Below are positions 1 to 12,029 of a stretch of DNA of 64,000 nucleotides, one piece after another (the stretch's first letter is position 1; every line of letters begins with the position of its first letter). Made by a program: the position numbers and the translations under genes. The notes beneath the pieces were generated by a model. That model was not told the DNA's origin, ran no database searches, and worked only from the letters and a program-made list of their open reading frames with translations. The DNA comes from Perkinsus olseni (lineage: Eukaryota > Perkinsozoa > Perkinsida > Perkinsidae), in NCBI GenBank assembly GCA_013115135.1, contig JABANP010000124.1, forward strand, positions 1-64,000, in the 5' to 3' direction.

Positions 1-364
1 GCGCGCGTCCTTCTCCATCAACCTCCACAGGGCTCCCCAGTAGAATCAATTGGAATTTCCCTACACATCGGACTGTGCAAGCAACATTCACACCCGTTTT
101 CTCAGCGTAACGGCAAATTGCCGAAATCTACTCCGCGACCGCGCGCCACAAAAATACTTACCTGAAAATTTCTCCACCCCACCAATCTTCGAATATCTCC
201 CAGAGAAAACAAAGTCCAAAACGACCTGGCAATTTCCGGGCGCGTGACGAAAAACGGTAAAACAACCTGCAAGGACGGCGATTCGGCAACAAAAATTGCG
301 ATTGCAAAATTTTTACTTGCAACGTCAATTGCTTCATTCGGTCGGTCGCACTGAGTGGGCTCAG

Positions 365-820
365 GCGCCCGTTCCGTTTCTTCAACGACAAAGTTCTGAA
401 ATATCTGGACGAAAAATTCCTGGAAACAGATTTGGTCAATAACAGTACGACGATTTCTCAACGTTTCTCCACCGCAAATCAAGCGTGAGTGGTTATTTTC
501 ACAAAAACGATAACTCAACCGTAAAGTTTATGATGATACATGTACCGTAGGAGAAACCTATCACTATCGCGGAGGAAAATCCGCAGTACTGCTAATCCAG
601 TTTAAAAGCCAGTTTTCATCTGTCACTGTTATTGGTGAGAGAAGCTGGCTCTCTTTTGAGTAGGACGTGGCCTACTATTGCCCGAGCGGCCAGTGCTCCT
701 GCGTAACGACACTTCGAGAAGAATATCTTCGTGTATCAGTTCAATTCCACCCGCGACTACTACTCTTCCCCAATCGTCGCATCCTCTTCACAGCCGCTGC
801 AAGATACAACACCATTATAG
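365..820 (+). CDS. 3' exons of an unassigned gene
   Basis: Three phase-consistent exons can be read: 365-484, 601-634 and 794-820 (stop TAG). They are flanked by CTCAG / GTGAGT, CCAG / GTGAGA and CACAG signals. The deduced tail contains the segment RFFNDKVLKYLDEKF and ends LPLQDTTPL. I do not recognise the family. Upstream exons are not resolved in the first 360 bases, and the minus strand is also open here, so the strand call rests on splice phase only. Confidence 0.35.
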
Positions 821-1796
821 TCACTTAATCAGTCCAACGACCGCCGGTGAAAATTGGCGAAATTGGTACCTGGGAAAAATAACTAAGAGAAATCTCCCTG
901 ATTTTCCCTGAGGGGTGCGACTCCCGCGCCGATTTTTCCAGTCCTGGACCGTAAAACTTACGACCAGTCCACAAAAGTTCTCACGCTGAACGCTGCGCAA
1001 GAAGCACCTAATTCTGATGTGCCAGCGTGTCTTCATTCTTCTGTCTCTCTGAAGCTAACAAAAAGGTATCGCTCCTCTTCCCTTCCCTCTTAACCCAGTC
1101 GATCAGCCCTGCATGGTGATTCTGGAGGTACAACAACAATACGACCTTAACTGGCTGCTAGACCTCACGAGCTCAAATCGTAAATCCACGTGTAAGAAAA
1201 AGTATATTTTCGCGCTGAGAGAGATCAGACCCACCTGTCGCCTAGATCCAGCCCGAGCGGTGACCCGTCTCTGCCGGCATGCAGTCCTGCAGTAAGGACG
1301 ACAACTGCCCCTCTGCAACTTGCCGATTCTGATCGAGGTCTGTCTAATAAAATTACAAAAGTACCGGAATCGTCTGGTACGGAGTTCCTTTACCATATCG
1401 ACCGGAGAAATCCGGGAAAATATTCTCGCGCAGAGCGAGAAAAGTAAAATCAGCAGTTTTACGCCTTATCATCTTCTACCCGCAGTCCACATCAACTAGG
1501 GAAAATTCCTCTCCACCAACGTCTCTGGTCCACTTTGACAGTGACTTCTGCTGCGCCCTTCTATGCCAGGAAGAGAATGCTCAGAATTGCAGAGAAGAGC
1601 AGGCGGTAGGAGAAGGCAGAGAATTCCCATCTCAGTACTACTTCTTCGCTAGCTCGTCCAAGAGCACCAACGAACGGTCTCCTGAGCTGCTTTCAACGCT
1701 GAGGAGGCCATAGCAACGTCGAGGAAAGAACTAAACCTTATGAACTTCGGCAGGATACGGCGATGTCAACAGAGAAAACTGGAGCAGCTGGAAGCT
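821..1796. other. no resolved gene
   Basis: Only short open stretches are visible, for example around 1113-1295 on the plus strand. None has a recognisable motif or a convincing splice frame. Confidence 0.4.
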
Positions 1797-1895
1797 TCCC
1801 TTTATACAGCATGCTGTACATGAGGTACAATCGCCATGTCTCTCAGCACAAAGGTTACCGCCGGCTGTCACGACAATAATACACAATAGTGGCCT
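1797..1895 (-). repeat. dispersed ~100-bp repeat, copy 1
   Basis: It shares a core (GCTGAGAGACRTGGCGATTR, then a TGTACAGCxxGATGTA-like hairpin and the ACAGCCGGCGG block) with 47106-47205, 58565-58645 and, in the opposite direction, 60840-60945. A more diverged relative lies at about 1955-2030. Origin unknown. Confidence 0.7.
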
Positions 1896-2273
1896 TCAAA
1901 AACTTTCTCCAACTTTTGCCATCAGTGCTTTCCCCTCTCTATGCAATACCGATAAAACCCTCGTACTGTACAAGCTGCATTCGCCACTTCTCTCAGCGAG
2001 GATCGAGCCAGGCGCTACCGTGCAACTGCCCTTGAGAACAGATTCTTCCCCAACCTCAGCGCTCGGCCCCTCCCCCAACCATTGAACCAACCAAAGGCCC
2101 CTACGAAAATGAAACGACCATTGAACGCTCTCCACCGAGAAGCCGATGACAGTAGAATGCGGATAGACAATATTCGCTGAATCGAACATCTCCCCAGTGG
2201 ACTGGCTGGAGACAATCCCCGACTCACAACAGAGAAAAATTAGAACAAAATAAATATTTCCAAAATTTTTCAT
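1896..2273 (-). CDS. possible small secreted protein
   Basis: Single-exon reading frame of 125 residues. The start fits a signal peptide: MKNF, a hydrophobic run IYFVLIFLCC, then a small-residue cleavage region near SGIVSS. The rest is short and unrecognised. Part of the C-terminal half (AERSGECSLYSTR) coincides with a diverged copy of the dispersed repeat, so the frame may partly be repeat-derived. No neighbour explains its role. Confidence 0.35.
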   Translation of the reverse strand: MKNFGNIYFVLIFLCCESGIVSSQSTGEMFDSANIVYPHSTVIGFSVESVQWSFHFRRGLWLVQWLGEGPSAEVGEESVLKGSCTVAPGSILAERSGECSLYSTRVLSVLHREGKALMAKVGESF

Positions 2274-2357
2274 GAAAAAATACGAGACGAGAATTTTTCT
2301 GTCACTCTTTTCGATCGGATGAATAGCAACTTTTTCTGGAAAATTATAAAAGTTTAA

Positions 2358-5300
2358 TTATTTCCGTTGATAGTTTCTGTAGATGATAGCAGTGAGACTG
2401 ACGGGGTAGAGTAGCAGGGAGCACACGAACATAAAGGCGCTCCAGTACCTTGAAAAATGCAGTAAAATTACCCCTCCCAAGGATCGGAACCAGGGACCTC
2501 CGCTAACTTTGAAACGTGGCAACCGAAACACAAAAGTAAGAAATTTGTGTAGTTAATTTCATTCGAAACAAAAAACGAAAGCGGTACCGGAAAAATAAAA
2601 CGCCAAACCCGCAAATAGAGCAAAAATTTTTCCAGCGCGCATTAAAATGCCGAGAATATCCAAGCCAGGATAGAACCCACGACCTCCCGCTTCAAATATT
2701 ACCATCGTTTCCATCCCGCCATTGTGTGCCTGTCTGAATAGAAGACCTTGCAATACAGGTAGCTGGGCATCACAAAGCACAGCAGGTTGCCGCAGATCAG
2801 CCCCACAAACTCAAATACCGTGCCCAACGACGTAACGACGAATGAGAGTAGCACCACACATAGCAGCATAACCGTAGTCGTAATAAATCTGAAAATGCCG
2901 TCACCGGGGTTCGAACCAGGGACCTTTCGATTACTCACCTGAGTCTGCTCTCGGCCTTATCGCAAGTCGGAGGCTTCCCGTGGTAAATCAAAAGTTCGAC
3001 GCTTCGTCGGCTCGGATGAATCGTCAACGGCAGCGAGAAGCTCACCTGAAAAAGGAATCTTTTTACTCGCCACAAGCATGCTCAACCTAAGTCAAAAAGA
3101 TTCTTCTCTACAACCGGAAATATAATCACACGACCTCACTCAACAAGATTCCCCTAACGCACGCACAAGAATATCTTTTTCCTTCGCCAAACACGCGCTT
3201 CGACCTACCGAAAGCGCTGCCGCAACGTAAGCGATCTTTATCGGAACATCACTCACCGGCATCGACGTCAGGAAATTCGCTGAAAAATGACAACACCGCC
3301 ATTCAAAAAAGCGCGCGCCCTGATGATCGATTACCTCCAACATCCTCACCATACGTCATATAGGGCAGGATCATCGTCGGTAAGAATATAACCAAACCGG
3401 TGGTCACCGCGCTGACGCTCACAAAATTCAATTTCCGAATCGAAACTTTCGGCATTTCCTCGGCGACTTGGAAAAAATTGTGATGGCAGAGGAAAGCGAA
3501 CATGAAGACCGGGAATCTTGCAAGCATGCCCACCAAAGATACGGGCCATAGGGACGCAGAGTCTAGGGATGGCCGAGCGTAGAGGATTGCCAAGATTGCA
3601 AGATATCCAAGTGACACCAGACCGAAGGCGTTGGTGAACCTACGAATGAAATAAACGATGATTACGCTAGGGGAAAATTTTTCCGACTGGGTGAAATCGA
3701 AGAACAGTTCTGAATCAGAAAGACAAGAATAAAATTTCGATTCACAAAAAATCCGCCTCCATGTCGATTTTTTTCCGAAAAATCGTAAAATTTCCCGTAA
3801 ATTTCCCTTCTCACCTTGTTGTCGTCAAACGATGAGCATAAATAACAGGAGAGAGTATCACCACAACTGCGACGATGACCAGCCGTTTCAGAGTTTCAGG
3901 AGCCAACCCAGTAGGGTGGGTATCTTCGATAATCGCAGCGAATAGAGTACCGGCGATGAGAAGAAAACCGACTGATGCACCCAGGCCTTTAACAACCACC
4001 GATAAGTCCACCAACCTGAGAAACGGGAAATTGGATTTGAGAAAAATGTGTCGAAAGGTGATCGCAAAAGGCAATAGTCTCCAGCGGAGACTGTCCACGG
4101 ATAAATTTTCGTTTTCGAATCAAAAATGGAAAAATCATCCGATTGATAACTGTACCAAAATTTTCGGTTCAAGAATGCGATTTGGCGAATTTTGTTATGA
4201 GTTTTTGGCCAAAAAATATACTGATTCCGAAAGCTAAAGAAATTTTTCTTAAAAAATGTCCAGAAGAAACTTCCAGGCCGAAAATATGTTAACTTTCATG
4301 GGTACCACGGATATTCTCAGCCTGTCCGAATTTTCCATGAACAAAAAAATCCCGCAGAAAAAAAATCACGCGAAAGCCGATTTCCAATCCTGAGTCAGGA
4401 TTCCTGACCGTCGAACTCCGTTCAACACATATTCCTAGTGAATTCCAGCTCCGCGTATTTCTGTCAACCACAAGGCGTTGAGGAATTGCAAGAGAGCAAG
4501 TGAGCCAGCGAATCAGCCCTACCAGCGTATCCTGGGGTTGACCAGGCTGGTGACGTTGAAGAAGGACATCATACCGTATGTCTTCGAATCGTAACCTTGC
4601 GCGATGTAGGACATGAGGTAGAGGGAGAACCAACTGGCCACTCCCGCGAAGATACAAAAAACGGCGGCGAAAATTACACCTGAAAAAAGGGAAAATTCGG
4701 AAAAATTTTACGGTCGAATAAACTCACAGTGGTCGCGCCAGATTCGATGAGAAAAAAGGCCGGTGAAAGAGGTTGATTTTTGGGAAAATTTAAACCATTT
4801 CTCGAATTCCTCTCAAAAATGAGGTCGAACCGCGAGAAAAATCATGACGCCAAATTCTCCAAAAATCGCAAAAAAACTATCACCAATCGAACGAGCCCAT
4901 CCAATTCATTGAGAGATTAGGACTTTCCCTTGAAGAGGATAAAATTCCGTCAAACCCAAACTCACCGAATTGCGTAGCAGCAAAGGCCATACCCATCATT
5001 CCGCTGCCAACCAACGTCTTTGCCATAACCGAGTATCTGAAAAACGGTTCCGTGAGAATGAAAAACTGATAAAATGAAAAACATTTTCGCGTTGATCAAT
5101 TCTGCGAATAAGCGGCTCGGAAAATTTTACGAAAAATTTTCGAAAACTTGAATTTCTGGGAAAAATTGTCATGTATATTTCCGATGACTGCCGCACCCTA
5201 CACGATTCAACTTCACCATTTCTGTTTCCTCAGGGACCAATACCATCGAGTGACTAGAAAAAGGAAATTCTAAGGTTTTCACACCAAAAAATGAAAATTT

Positions 5301-5498
5301 CCGAAAAATTTCCGAGAATTTTCGGAAATTTTCGGAAATTTTCGGGAAAAAAGCCGAAACTTACGCTGGTCCAACGCCAGAGAAATCAGTCGGATCTTCG
5401 TGATGCTCCTTAGAGGTGATGGGCAGCAGTGACTCGGCGAGAGAGGCCCGAGTCGAAACCGAGGATTCCGGAGTGCCAACAGGGGTTGAGAGAATCAT
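2358..5498 (-). CDS. AAAP-family amino acid transporter
   Basis: Complete gene of nine exons (5365-5498, 4966-5036, 4523-4679, 3815-4015, 3350-3639, 3209-3279, 2939-3045, 2703-2888, 2358-2448), 435 residues, all junctions in phase. It is a polytopic permease moving amino acids across a cellular membrane, SLC38/AVT-like. Seen: a hydrophilic N-terminus, then KTLVGSGMMGMAFAATQFG (TM1 signature); NPRIRWLVDLSVVVKGLG (TM4 region); PVFMFAFLCHHNFFQVAEEM (TM6-7 signature); SFSLPLTIHPSR; GLICGNLLCFVMPSYLY; and a short C-terminal tail ending YQRK. About eleven hydrophobic segments and the length fit the family. The start is the first ATG of exon 1. Transport direction and substrate cannot be read from sequence. 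Introns 7 and 8 contain tRNA-like modules and intron 3 carries a palindromic triplication. Confidence 0.93.
2471..2503 (-). repeat. tRNA 3'-half-like module in transporter intron 8
   Basis: On the coding strand the sequence runs AGGTCCCTGGTTCCGATCC, then a pyrimidine tract and the acceptor. It resembles a T-arm and is located just upstream of exon 9. Confidence 0.55.
2651..2690 (-). repeat. tRNA 3'-half-like module at the start of transporter intron 8
   Basis: On the coding strand GAGGTCGTGGGTTCTATCC is followed by an acceptor-stem-like stretch, immediately after the donor. It forms the other end of the same intron as the module at 2471-2503. Confidence 0.5.
2889..2938 (-). repeat. 50-nt intron 7 built on a tRNA T-arm-like sequence
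   Basis: This transporter intron starts GTGAGT and ends TTTTCAG. Its middle reads GGTCCCTGGTTCGAACCCCG on the coding strand, which matches a T-stem-loop (B-box GGTTCGAACC) plus the acceptor 3' side. There is no anticodon arm, so it is not a tRNA gene. Confidence 0.75.
4387..4408. repeat. 22-nt inverted-triplication element, U=ATCCTGAC
   Basis: Exact: U(1-7), reverse complement of U, U(2-8). It lies in intron 3 of the amino acid transporter. Confidence 0.9.
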
Positions 5499-6438
5499 AA
5501 AAATTGTAAATATCCCTGAAAATCTCGGTGAATAATTCTGAAAAAAATCGATTCTGGAATTGATTTTTACCCGCGGAATTCGGCCCTAGAATGGATTTTT
5601 AGTTTCACGATCAGTTTATCGAACATTTCCTCAAGTTTTAGTTTTAGTTGATGGCAGAACGCAAGATATATGGAGAAAATACGAAAGAAAATTTACGGAA
5701 AATTCTGAAAATTCACGAAAAAATCTGAAAATTCCCGGGCAAGCACTCCCGTCTCCCGATACGTTTAACGATACGTGATTTCTCGACAAACTATTTCTGA
5801 CGACTTGAGGATACACAAAGCCACGGTGTAGTGTTGTTCGAAAGCACTAGCGTCGAAAAAACGTCACGCGCCACGAAATTATTGATTGTGACGCTGTTGT
5901 TGGACATCGATACCGCCGAGGAATCTTAGGTTGAAGGTGGGTCGATATGAGTATCAGCTGAGTTGAATCTTTTATTAATGATGCAAAGCGCTGGTCGAAA
6001 GTTCTTATACGGAGATGCTGCTCTTGGTAAGGTTTGGGGTATCTTAGGTCGACCCTAGTAAGTTTCAAATAAATTGATACTAGTTATTCATAATACATAA
6101 AATTCGATCAACAATCAGCCCCATCGTTAATTATAAACTCTGAGTATCTTTTATTTCGTGAACTCCTCGCGTAACCACCAGCTTGGATGTCCGCTGAATG
6201 AATGTTGAGCGACGAAACTCAGAAGACCAGTCAAGTTCGATAGCGTCGAAAATTCAACTCCGAAATTTCTTTTTTCAATTATTTTGCCGATCGTGAGGCA
6301 TAACTGAGGCACTCTCGGAGTACTCAAAGACACATTTTGCTTTCCAGATCGATCTTGGAATGTGGAAAGCGCTGAGCCAGCAACAGCGCGATTTTCGCGG
6401 TTTCCCCTCTCCGAAAAACGGCGCTTCACGTATCACGG
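5499..6438. other. intergenic, no resolved gene
   Basis: AT-rich spacer between divergent genes. It contains CGTCACGCGCCACGAAATTA at 5862-5881, also present inside a glutamate synthase intron at 63821-63840. A GGTATCTTAGGTCGACCC motif near 6038 recurs in altered form near 6902 and 14191. Confidence 0.5.
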
Positions 6439-8691
6439 ATGAAACTACAATGTACTGCGACAGAATTTCTTGAAGGCCAGAACTCTGGATCAATTCTCAG
6501 AATTGACTCTGGAGCCGCAGTTCCGTGTGAAAAATCGAGCTGTAGAAGGGCTTCTGATTGGCATAATTAATTTATTGAATGGGGATTTTCCATCGTCTGT
6601 GTACTTTTTTCAGCGAAGATTCCGTCACCGCGCCTCGAAATTAGACGCGTACCCTGTCTAAAGGACAACTATGGTTGGATTCTTCGCTGCCCTAAGGTAA
6701 TATCTTGCGAGTTTCGTGGAGTTTTTCGGAAGATTTACCTGGGAAATTTGCAAGATTTTTCCGCCGAAAATTTCTGTTTGTTCTTGCTCAGACCGGAACC
6801 ATCGGTTTGGTAGACACTCCTGAGGCCGGGCCGCTCCTGAGAGAACTGAAGGCGAATTATGATGGACGGTAGTGCATGGGTGGGATGATCTCTGATGGAA
6901 TTGGTATCTTAAGTCGATCCCTGCTAACGACGGGTAGAAAGATTCCAATTTGTGGTCGAGGCATCCTACGTGCAGTTTAGCCGTGATGGTGTCGAGGACC
7001 TCAACACCATCACGGTTAAACTCAACTTGAGGTTTTCGTTTTTCCTCATACCACATTTTCCCGAGTTTTCGGAACTGCTGCGTGCAACGTCTTAGTTCCG
7101 TTCAGCGCGGGTCGATAATCGTTTGCGGTTTATCTGTTCTTTTCGACTATTGCAAATATTACGTCTCCCAGAATTGCTGCAAGTTGATATCCGGGTGGCA
7201 GGGCACACGAGATGTGAGATTCGGGCGATTTATGGTATCTGTCTGATTAACCTCGGGCCATTCTCGGACGAATGTTCGACCTTGAAGGCTTCCGAGCCTC
7301 ACAGTTCGCGGGTGCGCTCGAAAATATATTTCCTTTTAGTGTTGACTTTATCCTCAACACTCACCACCATTGGGACCACACTGGTGGTAACAAGGAGATC
7401 AAAGCGGCGACTCATTGCAGAGTCATTGGACCCGGGCGTGATGGCCAAATAGATGGTGAGCCTGCTGGCGGCCGTGCGACCCGGGTTCGATCCACCCGTG
7501 AGGCGTTCAACCGGCGGACATTCCGAAGTTGGAATCTTCGTAGTTCTCTTTCGTGTAGTTCTCAAAGTTACAGCGTTTTTGTATACAGTCGGAGGTATCT
7601 TGTGGTTGAGTATGCTCGCCCTGGGTTAACCTCTGTGAGGCATGCATGTGAACAGGATTCTCACCTATAACCTTACGCATAGATTTCTTCTTCTCTCTCA
7701 GGACTGGATAAGGCGGTTGAGGGAGGCGACGAGTTCAAATTTGGAGATTTAACGGTGAAGGTATACGACCTGCCTGGCCATACCCGAGGCCATGTTGGTA
7801 GGGAGGGGCGCACCCTGACCTGTTCCGTATCTTACGAGAGTCAACCTCAGGATACCACTTCCCCGAGGCCAACGCCTTCTTTTGCGGAGATACCCTATTT
7901 GTGCTCGGCTGCGGCCGCATGTTTGAAGGTGATAATTCCTTTAATGGTTTTACCGCGCGCCACGAAATTGTATCCCGCAGGTACCAAAGGCCAGTTCTGG
8001 TCGACCTTGCAGAAGATACGCGGCTTGCCGAAGGATACCGTTATGTTCTGCGCTCATGAATATTCACAATCGAACGCGTAAGCTAGTTCGTCGTGTGTCG
8101 CCTCGGTGGTTTATTCCTATTCTTCAATCATCGTTGAAGGACCAGTGCTTGCTTGTCTCTGAAGATCAGTCGGGTCAACAGGTGGATGGCTCTGAGACTG
8201 CCTCACCAGGACTATTAACTTCTCACTTTCTGATAACTGCGATTGATCAGTAGATCAATAGCGAGAGGACGTCTGTTGATACTGACGGGTGTTTAGTACT
8301 TTTTTTCGGGAAAAATTTTCTTTCAGAAAATTTGCCCGTTATGTGGACCCCACCAATGAGTGTTTGAAGACGGCAAGTGATGTCATCACCGACTTGCGCA
8401 GTAGAGGAGAGGCTACGGTAATTCGGGAAGGGAGAGAGGGCTTCGTCACGAATGATTCCCATCGTCTACTACCAATGACGGAAGCTCGTGTCATCATAAC
8501 TTATGATGACGCTTACGAAGTTGGTTTTGCATCAGGTACCGTCTATGTTGGCTGACGAGCTGCTGTGTAACCCCTTCCTGAGGGTTGACGATGAAGCCAT
8601 TCAAAAGCGTGCTGCTGAGCTGACTAAAACTCAGGCAAACGACTTGAGTGATGTGTTTGCTCAAGTTAGGTTGCTGAAGGACAGCTTCTGA
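6439..8691 (+). CDS. HAGH: glyoxalase II (hydroxyacylglutathione hydrolase)
   Basis: Metallo-beta-lactamase-fold enzyme that hydrolyses S-D-lactoylglutathione to D-lactate and glutathione in methylglyoxal detoxification. Nine exons in phase: 6439-6526 (tentative), 6614-6696, 6792-6868, 7340-7455, 7702-7797, 7851-7928, 7981-8077, 8327-8417, 8536-8691; 293 residues. Seen: [11 protein letters not shown] (~40-50), the metal-binding THHHWDH (90-96), GHTRGH (147-152), [16 protein letters not shown] (165-180), AHEY (204-207) and the C-terminal NPFLRVDD. Length is normal for the family. Exon 1 is the weakest part; from the second exon on the assignment is firm. Introns hold a long hairpin (6974-7022) and a tRNA-like T-arm (7475-7505). 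Broken fragments of a second copy lie at 14.1-15.4 and 33.9-34.3 kb. Confidence 0.93.
6974..7022. repeat. near-perfect 24-bp palindrome with 1-nt centre
   Basis: The arms 6974-6997 and 6999-7022 match at 22 of 24 positions, and both mismatches allow G-T pairing. It sits in intron 3 of glyoxalase II. Confidence 0.85.
7475..7505 (+). repeat. tRNA T-arm-like module in glyoxalase II intron 4
   Basis: GCGACCCGGGTTCGATCC followed by a short stem-like stretch resembles a T-arm with B-box, in the sense direction of the intron. No matching D or anticodon arm is seen. Confidence 0.5.
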
Positions 8692-10027
8692 TCTGTTTAG
8701 TGAATTGATTCCTTTCGGATAATTATTTGCAAACGAGTTCGTTACATTAATCGGCGGGCCTAAGCAAGAATAGTAATTTTAGTTGGGAGAGTTGCTTGGA
8801 ACGAAATCACCACGCAGATTCTACAAGGTGTTCCAATTCGTTATGCAAATCGCGAAAATTGAGATTTCACTGCTGGTAGGAAGTATTTAGATATCAAACT
8901 TAGACAACATATGTATTTCGAAGAGACGTATAAACTCATGTATCGATCAACCGTTTCATCGCCCGTTTCTGTACGCGCCGGAAAGATTTTTTTGCGACAG
9001 TTCGCATGATGAACCTTTGTTTGATTCTGGGGATAACGAGTTGCCTGTTTAAGAACTGAAAAAAACAACCACGGTTGTTCTTCCTCGCGGCTTCCGAGAA
9101 TTTCTCAGTGAAAAGCCACGGTTGTGGTTTCGGCGGACGTAAGCTCATCGATTAGCCCGAGTCTCGCTGTATTCGGGAGGAGGAAACCGGAGGGCGCCCC
9201 ATGACTCCCCGTTCAGCTTCGTGAAAAGCTCTGATTCGATTACGGTTGAGTGTTGGATGGAATTTCCACATTTTTTCCGCCGTGGAAAAATGTTACTTCA
9301 AACTGCTGCTTGGTCGCCTTGCTAAGTCGCGCAATGGATAATCTGACATATTTGAGTATGACGCGAGACGAGCCGACGGATCAAAACTTCTCAGAACGAC
9401 TCAATTTATTGTTGTCTGTCTCGTATTTGGTTCACGGTGTCAAATTGGCGCGCCTCTCTGTTAGTGCTACAAGAATAGTGCATCAGGGTCCTCTTTTTCC
9501 GGCGGGACATGAGACCGTCGGATTCCTCGTCGCTCTGCGTCGCTTGCTGCGCAATAAGTGTCTTCATTCCCTATAATCTATTATACTCCGGTTCAACAAG
9601 AGTCACTTACAGGGGCCATTGAGTCATAGCTACAATAACAAGTTATTAGCAACATCAAAACGTAAGCAAGGCTAGCAAAAGGAAACACTTTCAACATGAA
9701 TCTTGAAGCCAGACAGCCAACTGTGTGCAAAATTTCGTGACAGCGGGCGATAGCGTATCGTCGATCTCAACTTACATAAGCTTGCGGTCTGCTAGGAAGG
9801 TGGTCTCTATCAGGAACTCTATTGAAGGTGGTCCCGATCAGGCTAGCTTTGTCTATGCCTCGCTAAAGAACTTGGTTCCGGCCAGAGCCTTGCAGAGTTT
9901 GGCCCATGACCATCTTGAGAAGGGCGTTCGAGTCTATCAAGACGCTGCCGGTGGCTGGTCTACTATGCCGGATAGCACCGACGGCTCGGATCAGTCCAAG
10001 ATTCTTCTTCAACAAGCCCAAGGTAAG

Positions 10028-10049
10028 GTCTCTAGTAGAGACTCTCTAC
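10028..10049. repeat. 22-nt inverted-triplication element, U=GTCTCTAC
   Basis: Exact U(1-7) / rcU / U(2-8). Confidence 0.9.
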
Positions 10050-10660
10050 GACCCGAAGTCGTCGACGCTCCGTTGCTCTACGTGGTTGTCAAGACCTTCC
10101 TCTAGATCCACAGCAAGGTAGTTCATCTAGCTCTTCTCGGTCCCCTCTCAAAGAAGGCGGTTCGGCTGCGGCCCACGAGGGTCCACAATTAGTCGAGGCT
10201 AACGCTCTTCCTACGGTTAGAAGTACGACTACCACCCGTTCATCAAGGGCATCTACGTCGTCCATGCTGATCCTAGGTGGCTCCTATTCCTCCTAAGGAG
10301 CTTCGTCCCGGTTGGTTTGTTGCTTGTCTCTACCGATGGTTCAACTTACCGAGGGTTGGCAGTTCTAGGCGACGAAGTCAGACTTCGGAAGTCTATGACA
10401 CTGACCTCTGTTAGTAGTAGCACCCGCACTGGTTGACTCAACAACACCTGGGATGGATATAGGATTGAGTATAATGGGAGTTCAAGCTTCCCCTTCCATC
10501 CATTTCAGCCGATGGGCTGCAACCGTTTCATGCAGCGAATAATGGGCGAGTGAGATTCGTGCGTACGCGCGCGAACAACCTCGTACCTCTACGACCGGTT
10601 TCCCTTCTGTCTGCCACCGGCGTGCTATCTACGTTGGACCCTGGGACTGTGTACTACGTC

Positions 10661-10682
10661 CCCAGGTGACCTGGGCCAGGTC
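10661..10682. repeat. 22-nt inverted-triplication element, U=CCCAGGTC
   Basis: Exact U(1-7) / rcU / U(2-8), in unassigned DNA. Confidence 0.9.
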
Positions 10683-12029
10683 ACATCTACTTTATGTTAC
10701 CTCTTCCACGAGACCGCTATCTCGCTCTCTATTAGAGCATACTCGTAATCTGCTCGAGCGTTTAGGCCTCTAACGATATCTCTCAGTGCGTCGTTTTCGT
10801 GCGACCCTGCGCGACACGATTTCTGTCTACGACGCGACTGTCTACTCCTCATGTGTATCTACCGAGTCGTTAGTCGTTAGTAACGACCCCCTCCATCTGC
10901 TGATGGCTCTTCCTACGTCTATTTCTGACGACTATGACAAGAAGGATCCAGTATGAAGACTACCTAACGATTAATGATAAAATCCCGGCCTACCGTCCGC
11001 GAACTCGCTTAACATTGGGAAGAAAGCTCGTGTCGCGAATCGAACAGCCGGGGAGAAGGCAGTTGATCTCGGTCTGGAATCGATCGTAACGTTGGGGGTG
11101 AGTCCTACGGTTAATACAAGAGTGCAGCTTGAATCAAACTCGAAGTATTATTCGAGAACTCCGTTTTCAAAACGCCCCGCAACTTCTCGCCGTACTTGTC
11201 GGCTCCCTTCAAGTTGAGCACCCAAGTCTCTGTACCACCAATATTACTTATATAGTCCTGGTCCCCGTTCATGACTAGAACCTGTTGCGACACCGTACGA
11301 CAGACTCGCACCCTGTATTTAAGTTGATGTCCCAAATACGGCAAGCTAACCAATGAGTACTTAGTCGTCATCTCTGCAAACTCTACAAAAAAATGGAGAC
11401 ACTGCTCAGTGGATGATTTCCCTTTGTCTACCTTCAATCCCTTGTCAAGGAGGCTGGTCACGAAATAAGTTGTATCGTAGGCCGTGTATTTGTTGTAGGC
11501 GTTATAGACCTACAAAAATAGCAAAACCAAGATCAACGTGGACTCTTTTTGGCACAGCTATAACCTCAGAATTAGTAGGTTGCCACTTCTTCGAGACTCC
11601 CAGCTCTTTTCTGGATTTTCTGGTCGTTCAGGAACTTATCGACCTAACAAAAAGGAGAAAAACTGTTGTCGAATTCGCCTCGCTGGAGTGCAGGGGGTGC
11701 TAATCACGAGGAGATGAACGAAACAACAAGCTAGCATCCACAATGGCTGCCATAATCGTAGGAGTTCTATTTGAACCGACAGTGCCACAGCTTACAGGCC
11801 GAGACTTCAGGACATACTTTGTCTTCTCTTGGCCACTTGGTACACGGACGTCGTAACTGATACAGTCCGGTTAAAAAAATGTCCACAGCTAATCCGCTCC
11901 ATCTGAAGTTTGAATATTTGAGCGAGACCGAACTGAAGAGCTTTCGAGTGATGTAAATTCCGCAGGAGGGCTTTCACAAAGTATCAAGAAAAATGGTCTT
12001 GGAGATTTTCCTTCCGCCATATGTTGACT

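Larger units (their letters stand above)
8692..11110. other. unassigned, decayed-looking stretch
   Basis: Open frames at 9250-9576 and 9725-10105 on the plus strand have no recognised motif. A Ser-rich open stretch near 10110-10300 lacks a start. It could be remnants of a mobile element, but no protease, reverse transcriptase or integrase motif is visible. Confidence 0.35.

Noticed and set aside
7123..7452. Plus-strand frame overlapping glyoxalase II exon 4
   Set aside because: Wrong frame; the metal-binding THHHWDH is in the exon called.
10870..10899. TCGTTA repeated twice then inverted
   Set aside because: Order is direct-direct-inverted, not the direct-inverted-direct rule, so not counted with the 22-nt elements.
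8692..11110. Degraded retrotransposon
   Set aside because: Ser/Thr-rich open stretches are suggestive, but no reverse transcriptase, protease, integrase or LTR signature was seen.
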